Source: Hymenobacter busanensis (GTDB lineage Bacteria; Bacteroidota; Bacteroidia; Cytophagales; Hymenobacteraceae). Taken from it: a stretch of DNA of 64,000 nucleotides. The stretch is taken from the NCBI RefSeq assembly GCF_008727865.1, contig NZ_VTWU01000003.1:310001-374000 (forward strand), read 5' to 3'. Shown in pieces: positions 51,321 through 59,953 of this stretch. The notes under the pieces are model-generated. The model saw only the letters and a list, made by a program, of their open reading frames with translations. It was not told the origin of the DNA and ran no database searches. Each line of letters opens with the position of its first letter. Within the stretch, counting starts at the first letter, position 1. The position numbers and the translations under genes are program-made.

Positions 51321-52454
51321 CTACTCCTTGCGCATCGGCTCAATGGGTTCGGTCCGGCCGTCGGGGCGGTGCCTGAGTTCGGTGACTTTCACGTTGCGCA
51401 GGTACGACTTGCCCGACAGTTGGGTGTCGTGGTAAAAAAGATACCACTTACCCTTGTGTTCGATGATGGAGTGGTGCGTAGTCCAGCCCTGCACGGGGTT
51501 CAGGAGGATGCCTTGGTACTTGAAGGGCCCGTAAGGCTGGTCGCCCACGGCATAGACAAGCAGGTGCGTGTTGCCGGTGGAGTAGGAGAGGTAATACTTG
51601 CCTTGGTACTTGTGCAGCCAAACGCCCTCGAAAAAACGCCGCTTGGTGTCGCCAGCCAGCAAGGGCTTGCCGTTTTCGTCCAGTATCTGCACTTCCTTCA
51701 CCGGCTCGGCCAAGGAGCGCATGTCGTTGCTCAGGCGCGCCACCCGCGGCCCCATAGCCACTTCCTGGTCTGGCAAGTTGGGCGCGGCGGTGCTGTCGTA
51801 CTGGCCGGTGCGCCAGCGCTGCAGCTGCCCGCCCCAGATGCCGCCAAAGTACAGGTAGCTCCGGCCGTCGGTATCGGTATACACCGCCGGGTCGATGCTG
51901 TAGGAGCCGGTAATCGGCTGCGGCTCGGCCTTGAAGGGGCCGGTGGGAGAAGTGCTGGTGGCCACGCCCAGGCGAAATACGTCGTGCTTGTCCTTCACCG
52001 GGAAGTAGAGGTAATACAAACCGTTTTTAAATTCAGCGTCGGGGGCCCACAGCTGGCGGCGGGCCCAAGGAATATCCTGCACGTCGAGGGCGACGCCGTG
52101 GTCGGTTACCGGGCCGCCAACGCTGTCCATCGACAGCACGTGGTAGTCGCGCATGGCGAAATGGGCCCCGTTGGCACCTTCGGTGACGCCCGACTCGATG
52201 TCGTGCGAGGGGTAAATGTAAATCCGGCTGTTGAACACGTGCGCCGACGGATCGGCGGTGTAGATGCCGCTCACCAGCGGCTGCGACAGGTAATGGAGCT
52301 GGGTTGCTGGCGTGGGCGTGGCAGCAGCAGGTGCCGGGGCAGCCGAAGTAGCCGACCGTGGCGCGTGGCTGATCTGGCAGGCGCCGGCCAGCAACAAGGC
52401 GGTGGTCCAGCCGAAAAGGCCACGTTGCACACTGGAGAGAAAAAAAATACCCAT
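51321..52454 (-). CDS. Glycoside hydrolase family 43 lipoprotein
   Basis: A 377-residue five-bladed propeller glycosidase. The leader ends LLLAGAC, a lipobox, so the enzyme is anchored in a membrane. Family residues: the base Asp in GIYTADPSAHVF, the pKa-tuning Asp in GSYSIDPAVYTDTDGRSYLY and the acid Glu in KRRFFEGVWLHKYQGKYYL. It probably removes arabinose or xylose from plant polysaccharides; no SusC/SusD pair is near, so it is not in a typical utilisation locus. The Ala/Pro-rich segment after the lipidated Cys (residues 30-50) is a linker. Confidence 0.9.
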   Translation of the reverse strand: MGIFFLSSVQRGLFGWTTALLLAGACQISHAPRSATSAAPAPAAATPTPATQLHYLSQPLVSGIYTADPSAHVFNSRIYIYPSHDIESGVTEGANGAHFAMRDYHVLSMDSVGGPVTDHGVALDVQDIPWARRQLWAPDAEFKNGLYYLYFPVKDKHDVFRLGVATSTSPTGPFKAEPQPITGSYSIDPAVYTDTDGRSYLYFGGIWGGQLQRWRTGQYDSTAAPNLPDQEVAMGPRVARLSNDMRSLAEPVKEVQILDENGKPLLAGDTKRRFFEGVWLHKYQGKYYLSYSTGNTHLLVYAVGDQPYGPFKYQGILLNPVQGWTTHHSIIEHKGKWYLFYHDTQLSGKSYLRNVKVTELRHRPDGRTEPIEPMRKE

Positions 52455-52561
52455 GCTGGCCTAAAAACGAACCTGTATCGTAGCACAAGAAACAAACCGG
52501 CGGAAGCATTCTGGCTACTCCTGCCTAGTCGGCAGGGCTACGGTTTCCCGGCCATGACGAT

Positions 52562-55500
52562 TCAGGCGGCTTCTTTAAGTTCGGCCCGTCCGCGACTCAG
52601 GGAATGGGGAATGGCTGCGAACAGGCGTTCGATGAGGGGCAACAAGCCCACAATAGCCGCCAAGACAGTTTGCAACTCGCTCAGGAAAGTGCGTTGGGTG
52701 GTGAAAATAAACAAGGCGCCCGCCGATAGCAGCAGCAGCAAGGGCACCCGCTGTTCGGCCCAGGAGGTGTTTTCCTCCTCGTCCTGCTGCTCGTAGCGCA
52801 GGGCTTGCTGGCGCGGCACAGCCGATATGATGTGGTTGCGGAAGCTCTCGTTGACGACCCGCAGGCGGCCGTGCTTGTCGACCCGCACAAATCCTTTTTG
52901 CAGCAGCGAATCGAGGGCCTCCACGTTTTGCCAGTTCACCAAGCCGTCCTGCGCCAGGTCGAACAGCAAGTGCTGCTCGTGCGGGGTAAGCATGCGCCAC
53001 AGGCTGCGGAAATAAAACTGCGCCATCCGTTCAATGGTAAGTACCACGTTTTCGCGCTCCATGCGCTGGCCGCTGGCCAAGCGGGCCTGCAATGCTTGGC
53101 TCAATTGGGGCTGAATGGCTTGCAAAAACGGCATGGAGTGGCATTCCCGCTCAAAAAATGCGGTGACATCGTCGGAAATAGGGGGCACAGAGGCTTGGTC
53201 GGGAGCGGGCGATGTGAGCGGCAGGTATTCGGTGCGGAAATACGCAAGGCAGTCGAGCAGGTCGATGCCTGCCTGCCGCTGCGCTTGGTGGGCCGCGTCG
53301 TCGCAATCCGCCTCGGTACCGTGGGCGCAGGTAGCCAATGCCACCGGGTGCACCCGCGACAGAATATGTACCGGGGCGCCGCGCTGCACCAAGTATTCCA
53401 CCAGCAGGCGTTTGCGCAGCGTCAGGGGCGCATCATGAAAACGGTAGTCGAAGTGTTCGACCACCACGGGAAGGGCCGCGTCGGCGGAGGCAAGGTGGTT
53501 CACCCAGGCGTTTATGTCCTTGGCGTCTAGGGGCAGCAGTTCGGCATCGAGCCGGTTGGCGCCGGTGAGCGAAGCCTGCAAATCAGCCGGTAAATCGGCC
53601 ACGCGGCTGCCGTTGGGCGCAATCAGCACGCGGTGTTGGCAGACGCCACTTGTGCATGGGGGTTGCACAAGCGGGGTTTGGGCTTCGGAGCGGTGGGTGC
53701 GGAAAGTAGGCAGAAACAACCGCCGCAGGGCGTACAGCACCAGCGCGTACAGCGCCACCAGCACGCCCACCGTCATTAGCTGCAGCCCCAGCCGCCAGGA
53801 AATAGGATGCTGGAAAAAGCTGGTGGGCCGCATAAACCAGTGCGTACCCGCGTACAGACCATCGATGCGCGCCGCTAGGCCGGCGGGCGCCTCGGGGTAT
53901 GGGCTTCGAATGCGGATAACGTCGTTGAGCAGCGGGCGGCCCGTGCCGCTCATGCCCGTGAAGGCGTATTGCCAGTCGGGGTCGATGCGCGGCGGCGCGG
54001 CCGTAGCCGTGGCGGGCCGGTCCAGGGCCAGTTGGTCGGGGCTGCTGGCCGATTCTACCAGTTGGTGCAACAGTTGGGTAAAGGCCAAGTTGTTCTGCGC
54101 CGCTACGTCGCGCTGCGCGTTCAGCTGCCGAGTAAGCCACTCGACCACCGGGCGGGCCGAGGCGGAGGGCGCCGCCGACGTAGGAGCCGAAAACGGGCGA
54201 GTTTCAAAGAAAAACGTGTAGTAATGATTCACCGACGACCAGCCCGCCGCCGGCGGCCGCACGTTCTGGGAAGCATTGATGCGCTGTAGCAGCTCGGTGT
54301 GCGCATAGTGTACCTGGTAGGCTCGCTCGATGCCGTAGGCTATCTGGTAGCAGTATACCGCCGGCAAAATTCCCAGAATCAGGATCCAGCCGAGCGTCAT
54401 GGCCACGTAGGTGTACTGGTAGGTGCTGATGCCCCAGTAGCGCGCCAGCCCCCGCAGGTTCTTGATGGCTTGGGGAATGAGGGCCTTGGTCCAGGTCTTT
54501 TCGGCCGCGCGGTGTATCGGCTGCAAATGCTTGTGGGTGCGAGCCTGCAGGCGTTTGGCCCAGGCCGGCAGCCAGCCGTGTTCTTGCCCCAGGCGCCACA
54601 CCACGCTGCCCAGCGCCGCTTGGTAAATAAGGGCATAGCAAGCATGCACCGCGCCGGTATAAAGCACAATCAGCAAATTGATAACGGTCAGCGTAGCCAC
54701 CAGCAGGTACAGGATAGCCCGCGACTCGTTGCGCGTTTCCTGCTGCAGCCGCAGCAACCGGAAGGTGAGGGCGTAGACGTAGAGTGGGAGCAGCAGTAAC
54801 AGGTACAGCTGCAGCACCGGACTCACAAAGCACCCGGTGAAGAAAAAGCCCACAATGCCGAACGCCTGTGCTAATGCAATGCGGGCGTAGCGTTTGGCAT
54901 AGGAACGGCGCGGCCACAGGCTGGGAAAACTGTTACGCGAGGTGCTCAGCAGCCGCGACGTAGGCCGGAACAAGCGCCGCAGCAACCCAAACATGCCCAC
55001 GCACATCCAGAAGCCACCCAGCAACAACGCCCCACCCCACAACGACTGCACCTGCCGCTCGCGCACCGGCTGCAACGACGCAAACGTGGCCAAAAACATG
55101 CGCAAACCCGGCAGCGGCTCTATGTGCAGCAAGTGCGGCTGGCCCTGGTAGTGCACCTTGGTGGTAGTGGCCCGCTGGCTGAACATGGCCGAACGCAACG
55201 CACCCGGCGAGTCGCAGTCCTGGAGCAGGTTTTCGCTCAGGTTCAGGTTCCGGTCGGAGTGCAGCAGCACCTGCCCGGTGTGGTCGAGCAGGCAGAAGCC
55301 GTAGCCCGGTGGCAGCACCGGTTGGTCGAGGCTGCGCAGCCGGGTATCGACGATGCACACGCTGGGCGAAGTATCTGCCGTTGCCGAATCGGGTTGCCAC
55401 CGACTGCGCCGCGCCAGCACGGCACTGGGCCGCGCATCTTTATAGGAAATAATGGCTTGGAAGTAGAATGCAGAATCCCCCGCTGCCGGAGTCCGCCAAA

Positions 55501-56938
55501 CGCCGGTGGAGGTAGAGCGGGTAGTGGGCAGCGTGTGGTACTGGCCCGCCTGGGTTGCCTGAAAATAGGGCCGTTGAGCTAGGTTGGGTACGTACAGCGG
55601 GGCTTGTCGTCCGGCGGCGAAACACACGTACCCGTTTCTGTCGATCCACAGCGCGTGGTTGCCGACGTGCTGGAAATACCGCGCAGCGGCCGTGCCGGGT
55701 AACGAATCGTAAGCCACCTTGCGCACAAAGCCCGCTGGGTAGTCTTGCGCATTTCGCAGGGTCGGGTGGGTAGAAAAGTGGTCGTCCAGGCCCTGGGCCA
55801 ACTGATTTAGCGAGTCCAACTCGCCGTACAAATTGGTTTGCACTTCGGTGTTCAGTTGGGTGAGCTGCTTGGTCAGCAGCCGTTGTTCCAGCGCCTGCCG
55901 GCCAATGCCCGATTGCAGCGCCAGCAGTACAATGCCGGAGCCCAGCACCAACGACGCCGCGCAGCGAATCACATCGGCCCGGTTCAGCCGTTCGCGGGAG
56001 CCCATGAGGGCCAGCTTCAGAAACGGCAGGCTCAACAAACCCAGCAGCAACAGCAGCAGCGCCAGTTCCACCACCTGCGGGGCCACCGCCCGCTGTTCGG
56101 CCGTAAACGTATCCATCGACACCGCACCGCACAGCAGCAGGGTGTTGGCATCGAGCCGGAGCGGCTGTACAAACAGTCGGTACGAACGCCCGGCCAGCAG
56201 CACGTCGGCGGTGCGCCCGGCGTGCAGGGCCGCGGTGTCGCCCAACCACGCCGGCAGTTTGCTGCTGCCGGCTACCGAGAGGATGCTGGGAGTGGTGCCG
56301 TAGAGCAGCCGTTGGCTTTTCAGGTCGCAAATGAAAAAATGCTGGAAGACCTCGGGGCGGGTAAGGCCGCGCGCGAAGCTGTCGATAGGTACGGCCGTGA
56401 GCAGCTCCAGGCCGCTGGTACGTGGTGCCTGCCCCGGGGCATTGCCCCATTTCCAATCCTGCAGCCGCAAACTCGGCGGCGGAAAATCGTGGAAAGCCAG
56501 GCGGTTGTCGTGCACTTCCACCGTCGGGGCCGTGCGCTGGGGCAGTCTGGCATACCGCACCACCGAGAGCAGCTCGTTGCTGGCCTCGGGGCTGAAACGC
56601 TCCCAAGTCGGCGTTATGTAGGCTCGCAGATCTTCTTTCCCAGCAGTGTCGGCGGCCGGTTTTGCGGTCCATTGCACCGCGGGCGCACTGGCCTCGCCCC
56701 AATCCTGCCGCGCAATGCGCGCAGCCAGGCCTTCGTTGATTTTGTGGTGGGCCGTTACCTTCTCCATGAAGTTGTGGCCTACCTGCTCCAGAACCCGGAA
56801 ATAGCGGGCATTGAGGCGTTCGGTTTGCTGCGGAATGTACCCGTAGGTATAGCCCATCAGCAGCAGAAAGATGAAACCCGACAATCCCAGAGTCCCCAAG
56901 TGCCGCTTGAGAGCCTGCACGAACGATTGTTTTGGCAT
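52562..56938 (-). CDS. 1458-residue multi-sensor membrane protein of unknown class
   Basis: ATG at 56938 (MPKQSFVQALKRHLGTLG) starts a frame with no stop to 52562. Layout by hydropathy: helix at about 16-34; extracytoplasmic region 35-287; helix 288-310; helix 325-343; extracytoplasmic region 345-630 that looks Cache-like (IDRNGYVCFAAG, LAQRPYFQATQ, AFYFQAIISY, LLDHTGQVLLHSD); helix 633-652; helices 687-782 (about four); helix 846-868; third extracytoplasmic region 869-1045; helix 1050-1075; cytosolic region 1076-1397; two C-terminal helices 1397-1436. The cytosolic part has a Cys/His cluster (1095-1102, 1204-1212), VVVEHFDYRF and VHILSRVHP (Walker-B- and sensor-like without a visible P-loop) and a winged-helix-like stretch 1317-1372. 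There is no kinase, GGDEF, HAMP or chemotaxis domain. Monocistronic; function unknown. Confidence 0.85.
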   Translation of the reverse strand: MPKQSFVQALKRHLGTLGLSGFIFLLLMGYTYGYIPQQTERLNARYFRVLEQVGHNFMEKVTAHHKINEGLAARIARQDWGEASAPAVQWTAKPAADTAGKEDLRAYITPTWERFSPEASNELLSVVRYARLPQRTAPTVEVHDNRLAFHDFPPPSLRLQDWKWGNAPGQAPRTSGLELLTAVPIDSFARGLTRPEVFQHFFICDLKSQRLLYGTTPSILSVAGSSKLPAWLGDTAALHAGRTADVLLAGRSYRLFVQPLRLDANTLLLCGAVSMDTFTAEQRAVAPQVVELALLLLLLGLLSLPFLKLALMGSRERLNRADVIRCAASLVLGSGIVLLALQSGIGRQALEQRLLTKQLTQLNTEVQTNLYGELDSLNQLAQGLDDHFSTHPTLRNAQDYPAGFVRKVAYDSLPGTAAARYFQHVGNHALWIDRNGYVCFAAGRQAPLYVPNLAQRPYFQATQAGQYHTLPTTRSTSTGVWRTPAAGDSAFYFQAIISYKDARPSAVLARRSRWQPDSATADTSPSVCIVDTRLRSLDQPVLPPGYGFCLLDHTGQVLLHSDRNLNLSENLLQDCDSPGALRSAMFSQRATTTKVHYQGQPHLLHIEPLPGLRMFLATFASLQPVRERQVQSLWGGALLLGGFWMCVGMFGLLRRLFRPTSRLLSTSRNSFPSLWPRRSYAKRYARIALAQAFGIVGFFFTGCFVSPVLQLYLLLLLPLYVYALTFRLLRLQQETRNESRAILYLLVATLTVINLLIVLYTGAVHACYALIYQAALGSVVWRLGQEHGWLPAWAKRLQARTHKHLQPIHRAAEKTWTKALIPQAIKNLRGLARYWGISTYQYTYVAMTLGWILILGILPAVYCYQIAYGIERAYQVHYAHTELLQRINASQNVRPPAAGWSSVNHYYTFFFETRPFSAPTSAAPSASARPVVEWLTRQLNAQRDVAAQNNLAFTQLLHQLVESASSPDQLALDRPATATAAPPRIDPDWQYAFTGMSGTGRPLLNDVIRIRSPYPEAPAGLAARIDGLYAGTHWFMRPTSFFQHPISWRLGLQLMTVGVLVALYALVLYALRRLFLPTFRTHRSEAQTPLVQPPCTSGVCQHRVLIAPNGSRVADLPADLQASLTGANRLDAELLPLDAKDINAWVNHLASADAALPVVVEHFDYRFHDAPLTLRKRLLVEYLVQRGAPVHILSRVHPVALATCAHGTEADCDDAAHQAQRQAGIDLLDCLAYFRTEYLPLTSPAPDQASVPPISDDVTAFFERECHSMPFLQAIQPQLSQALQARLASGQRMERENVVLTIERMAQFYFRSLWRMLTPHEQHLLFDLAQDGLVNWQNVEALDSLLQKGFVRVDKHGRLRVVNESFRNHIISAVPRQQALRYEQQDEEENTSWAEQRVPLLLLLSAGALFIFTTQRTFLSELQTVLAAIVGLLPLIERLFAAIPHSLSRGRAELKEAA

Positions 56939-57340
56939 AAAAATCAACGAAGTCGCGTAAGGCGGCTGTCCGACTGCCGGGGCTATAAAGCTCCGCAGCA
57001 GGCAAAAGCTGCCATTCAGAAAAGCCAACGATGGCAGCACCCAGGTGCGAGGTACTGGTAAGCGACGGAGCGTAGTATGGAATAAGGCGGGCTGGGTAGT
57101 AGATAAAAGCCCTGTTAGCCAAGGGCTAACTTGCTAAACATAGCAAAATAGGCGTAGAACGGAAAACAGTTGAATTATAAATTTTCAGTAGTGAAACGGC
57201 TGCCGGTCAATGACTACTTGATGTAGCTCTTTGGGCAGCCCGTTATGCAGTCAGCGTTCTGCTCCTTCCCTGCAACAGCAAGCCCCGAAGCGTGACGCAC
57301 TCCGGGGCTTGCTGTTGCAGGGAAGGAGCTGCCAGCCGGA
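56939..57340. other. Intergenic region between the 1458-residue protein gene and cdaA
   Basis: About 57120-57200 is AT-rich and likely carries the promoter of the large minus-strand gene; the box cannot be placed exactly. The long hairpin at 57261-57329 ends the cdaA transcript. No coding frame is seen. Confidence 0.55.
57261..57329 (-). terminator. 27-bp perfect hairpin after cdaA
   Basis: Arm 57261-57287 (gctccttccctgcaacagca onward) pairs exactly with 57303-57329 around a 15-base loop. It lies 11 bases after the cdaA stop. No T run follows on either strand, so it may act as an RNA 3' stabiliser or a factor-dependent end rather than a classic intrinsic terminator. Confidence 0.7.
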
Positions 57341-58189
57341 TTACGCCGCTACCTCCTCGGCCGAGGAGCGGGCTGAGGCGGCCGACGAGGCCGGCTTGGC
57401 TTGCACGTCGAACAAGAACTCGTTGAGCTTGCCGCGCAAGTCGCTGGTCGAGAGGTTGCGGTACACTTCGCCGCCGTGCACGAGCGAAATCTGCCCGGTT
57501 TCTTCGCTCACTACCAGCACCACGGAATCGGTCATTTCACTCAAGCCGATGGCGGCGCGGTGGCGCAGGCCCATAGAAGCCGGCACGTCGGGATTCTCGC
57601 TCACGGGCAGAATGCAGCGTGCCGCCTTGATGCGGCCGTTGCTGATGATAACCGCGCCGTCGTGCAAGGGCGAGGTTTTGTTGAAGATGCTCATGAGCAG
57701 GCGCTTGCTCACGGCCGCATCGAGCAGGTCGCCCGACTCGGCGTAGAACTTCAAGTCGGAGGCTTGCTGAAAGGCAATGAGCGCGCCGGTGTTCTTGCTG
57801 GCCAAGCTTTTAGCAGCCTCTACGAACGGCGTTACGCTCATGCGCTGCTGGGGCTGCTCGCGCCGCCACGAAAACATGCGCATCCGCTCGAAAGCCGTGG
57901 CCTTGCCGATGTTGAGCAGAAACCGCCGGATTTCCTGCTGGAACAGGATGATACCCGCCAGCACGCCCACCGACATAAACTGCCCCAGAATCATCGTCAG
58001 CAGCTCCATGCCGGCGGCCTTCACAACCAAGTACACGAGGTACACCGATAGAAAACCCAGGAAAATGCGCAGCGCCACCGAGCCCGTCAGCAACTTGTAA
58101 ATCTGGTAGAACAGCGCCGTCACCAATACCACGTCGACGACGTCGATCCAGCCGATGCGCAGGAAGCCGATGTTGACGGGGTTGAACAT
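57341..58189 (-). CDS. cdaA: Diadenylate cyclase CdaA
   Basis: A 282-residue enzyme making c-di-AMP from two ATP. Three membrane helices (residues about 15-32, 38-58, 66-86) precede a short coiled linker and the DAC domain with the DGA motif (177-179, in LHDGAVII) and RHR motif (209-211, in MGLRHRAAIGLSE). The C-terminal 25 residues are Ala/Ser-rich. It follows folP by 5 bases, an order common in Bacteroidota; in Firmicutes cdaA sits with glmM instead. Confidence 0.95.
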   Translation of the reverse strand: MFNPVNIGFLRIGWIDVVDVVLVTALFYQIYKLLTGSVALRIFLGFLSVYLVYLVVKAAGMELLTMILGQFMSVGVLAGIILFQQEIRRFLLNIGKATAFERMRMFSWRREQPQQRMSVTPFVEAAKSLASKNTGALIAFQQASDLKFYAESGDLLDAAVSKRLLMSIFNKTSPLHDGAVIISNGRIKAARCILPVSENPDVPASMGLRHRAAIGLSEMTDSVVLVVSEETGQISLVHGGEVYRNLSTSDLRGKLNEFLFDVQAKPASSAASARSSAEEVAA

Positions 58190-58194
58190 GGTAC

Positions 58195-59076
58195 TCAGGA
58201 GCTAAGGACGGACTGAACGAGCTGCACGGTTTGGTGGGCTTCGGCTACGTCGTGCACGCGCAGCAGGCGGGCGCCGCCCAGCAGGGCCAGCGTGTTGAGG
58301 GCAATGGTGCCGGGCAAAGCCGCTTCGGGCGCGAGGCCCAGCGGTTTCCATACGAGCGTTTTACGGGAAAGTCCAACCAGCAGGGGCAAATCCAGCACCG
58401 TACGCAGCTCGGACAGGCGCCGAATGATTTCGTAGCCCTGCTGCGGGGTTTTGGCAAAGCCCACCCCGGGGTCGAGCACCACGCAGGCATCGGGCCAAAG
58501 GGCGCGCAGGGCCGTGAGCTGGTCGCGGAAGAAGCGCGTCAGCTCCAGCAGCAGGTCGCCCTCGTAGGTGGTGTGCTGGGTCATGGTTTGCGGCGTGCCG
58601 CGCATGTGCATCAGAATGTAGGGTACCCGCAAACGCGCCACGGTGGCAAACATTGCCTCGTCGAGCTGCCCGCCGCTGATATCGTTGACGATGTCGGCGC
58701 CGGCCTGCACGGCCTGCTCGGCCACCGCTGCCCGGAACGTATCGACCGACAGAAACGCCTCGGGAAAGGTGCGGCGCAAGGCTTCGAGGGCGGGCACCAC
58801 GCGGCGCAGCTCCTCGTCGGCGGGCACGTCGTCGGCGCCGGGGCGCGAGGAGTAGCCGCCTACGTCGAGCACGGCAGCACCGGCCTGCAGCATCTGCTCG
58901 GCTTGGCGCAGTAGGGCGCTTTCGTCGGGCAGGCGGCTGCCGGCGAAGAACGAATCGGGCGTCACGTTCAGGATGCCCATCACGCGCGGTTGGCTCAAAT
59001 CGAGCATGCGGCCGCGGGCACACCGCAGCGTTTGCCTGACCTGAAAGAGCGTATCTTGCGCGGCTTCGCCCAGCAT
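58195..59076 (-). CDS. folP: Dihydropteroate synthase
   Basis: A 293-residue enzyme joining p-aminobenzoate to 6-hydroxymethyl-dihydropterin diphosphate in folate synthesis; it is the sulfonamide target. Visible marks: VMGILNVTPDSFFAGSR, DVGGYSSRPGADDV, SVDTFRAAVAEQAV, VNDISGG, LMHMRGTPQTMTQH, LDPGVGFAKT and GLSRKTLVW. ATG at 59076 (MLGEAAQDTLFQ) was preferred to the far upstream in-frame start at 59181. It is the first gene of the folP-cdaA unit. Confidence 0.95.
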   Translation of the reverse strand: MLGEAAQDTLFQVRQTLRCARGRMLDLSQPRVMGILNVTPDSFFAGSRLPDESALLRQAEQMLQAGAAVLDVGGYSSRPGADDVPADEELRRVVPALEALRRTFPEAFLSVDTFRAAVAEQAVQAGADIVNDISGGQLDEAMFATVARLRVPYILMHMRGTPQTMTQHTTYEGDLLLELTRFFRDQLTALRALWPDACVVLDPGVGFAKTPQQGYEIIRRLSELRTVLDLPLLVGLSRKTLVWKPLGLAPEAALPGTIALNTLALLGGARLLRVHDVAEAHQTVQLVQSVLSS

Positions 59077-59206
59077 GGGTACAGCGTGTTTAGTGACGTT
59101 GAGCGGGTGCTTGGTACGCGCCAAAAGCGGCGCGAGAAAAGACTCTTTTCTGCAACCTGCTAAGCAATAAGTACTAAGCACCTAGCCCTGTCTTAAAAAT
59201 AGCCTT

Positions 59207-59767
59207 TTGACGTTGAACGACCAAACCCAGCTTCAATACGACCGCGTGATTGGGCGCTGCCGGGCGCTGTTTCTGGCCAAAACCCACGACTACGGCACGG
59301 CCTGGCGCATCCTGCGCCTGCCCAGCATCACCGACCAGCTTTTCATCAAAGCCCAGCGCATCCGCTCCATTCAGGAGAAGGGCACGCAGCTCGTCAACGA
59401 GCCCATCGACGACGAGTTTGTGGCCATCGTCAACTACTGCGTCATTGCCCTGATGCAGCTGCGCCTGCCGGCCGAGGCGCCGCTGGAGCTGGAGCCTGCA
59501 GCCGTGGCCGCCGCTTACGACGAAGAGGTGGAAGCCAACCGCCGCCTGCTGTTCGCCAAAAACCACGACTACGGCGAAGCCTGGCGCCAGATGCGTGTGT
59601 CGAGCATCACCGACATTATTCTGATGAAGCTGCACCGCACCAAGCAAATCGAGGACCTGCACGGCCGCACGCTGGCCTCGGAAGGCGTGGAAGCCAACTA
59701 CCGCGACATGCTCAACTACGCCGTGTTTGCCCTGATTCTGCGCGGTGCCGCCGAACAAGCGGGGTAG
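59207..59767 (+). CDS. DUF1599 family protein
   Basis: A 186-residue soluble protein built of two similar halves: CRALFLAKTHDYGTAWRILR ... SITDQLFIKAQRIRSIQE, and RRLLFAKNHDYGEAWRQMRV ... SITDIILMKLHRTKQIED. The repeated KxHDYGxAWR and RxxxI motifs are the DUF1599 signature, related to all-alpha NTP pyrophosphatases, so a nucleotide-cleaving role is possible but not shown. There is no ATG at the head; TTG at 59207 or 59213 is the start. It is divergent from folP and lies in the conserved folP-DUF1599-DoxX neighbourhood. Confidence 0.88.
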   Translation: MTLNDQTQLQYDRVIGRCRALFLAKTHDYGTAWRILRLPSITDQLFIKAQRIRSIQEKGTQLVNEPIDDEFVAIVNYCVIALMQLRLPAEAPLELEPAAVAAAYDEEVEANRRLLFAKNHDYGEAWRQMRVSSITDIILMKLHRTKQIEDLHGRTLASEGVEANYRDMLNYAVFALILRGAAEQAG

Positions 59768-59793
59768 GGGTGGCGTTAAGCGCCTAGAATGCC

Positions 59794-59889
59794 GTCATGC
59801 CGGGCATGCCGAAGCAGCGTTGCCGATTCGCGGATGGAAATTTCTGTCTGGCAAAGCGGGAGAGATGCTTCGACTTCGCTCCGCATGAC
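59794..59889. repeat. Second-type dispersed hairpin repeat (gtcatgc...)
   Basis: Begins gtcatgccgggcatgccgaa and ends cttcgacttcgctccgcatg-ac; the ends gtcatgc/gcatgac and gaagca/tgcttc pair while the middle does not, so it is a degenerate inverted repeat of about 96 bases. It differs in sequence from the gtcatcctgagc family. Confidence 0.55.
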
Positions 59890-59953
59890 GTTCTTTGTAT
59901 GACAGTGACTCGTCCGTCGAGCCACTGCCTCAAGCCCTCCACTACTCATACTC

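Noticed and set aside
55440-57122. 560-residue frame overlapping the head of the 1458-residue protein gene in another minus frame
   Set aside because: Rich in Arg/Ala/Gly/Pro without any domain pattern; the large frame has clear membrane helices instead.
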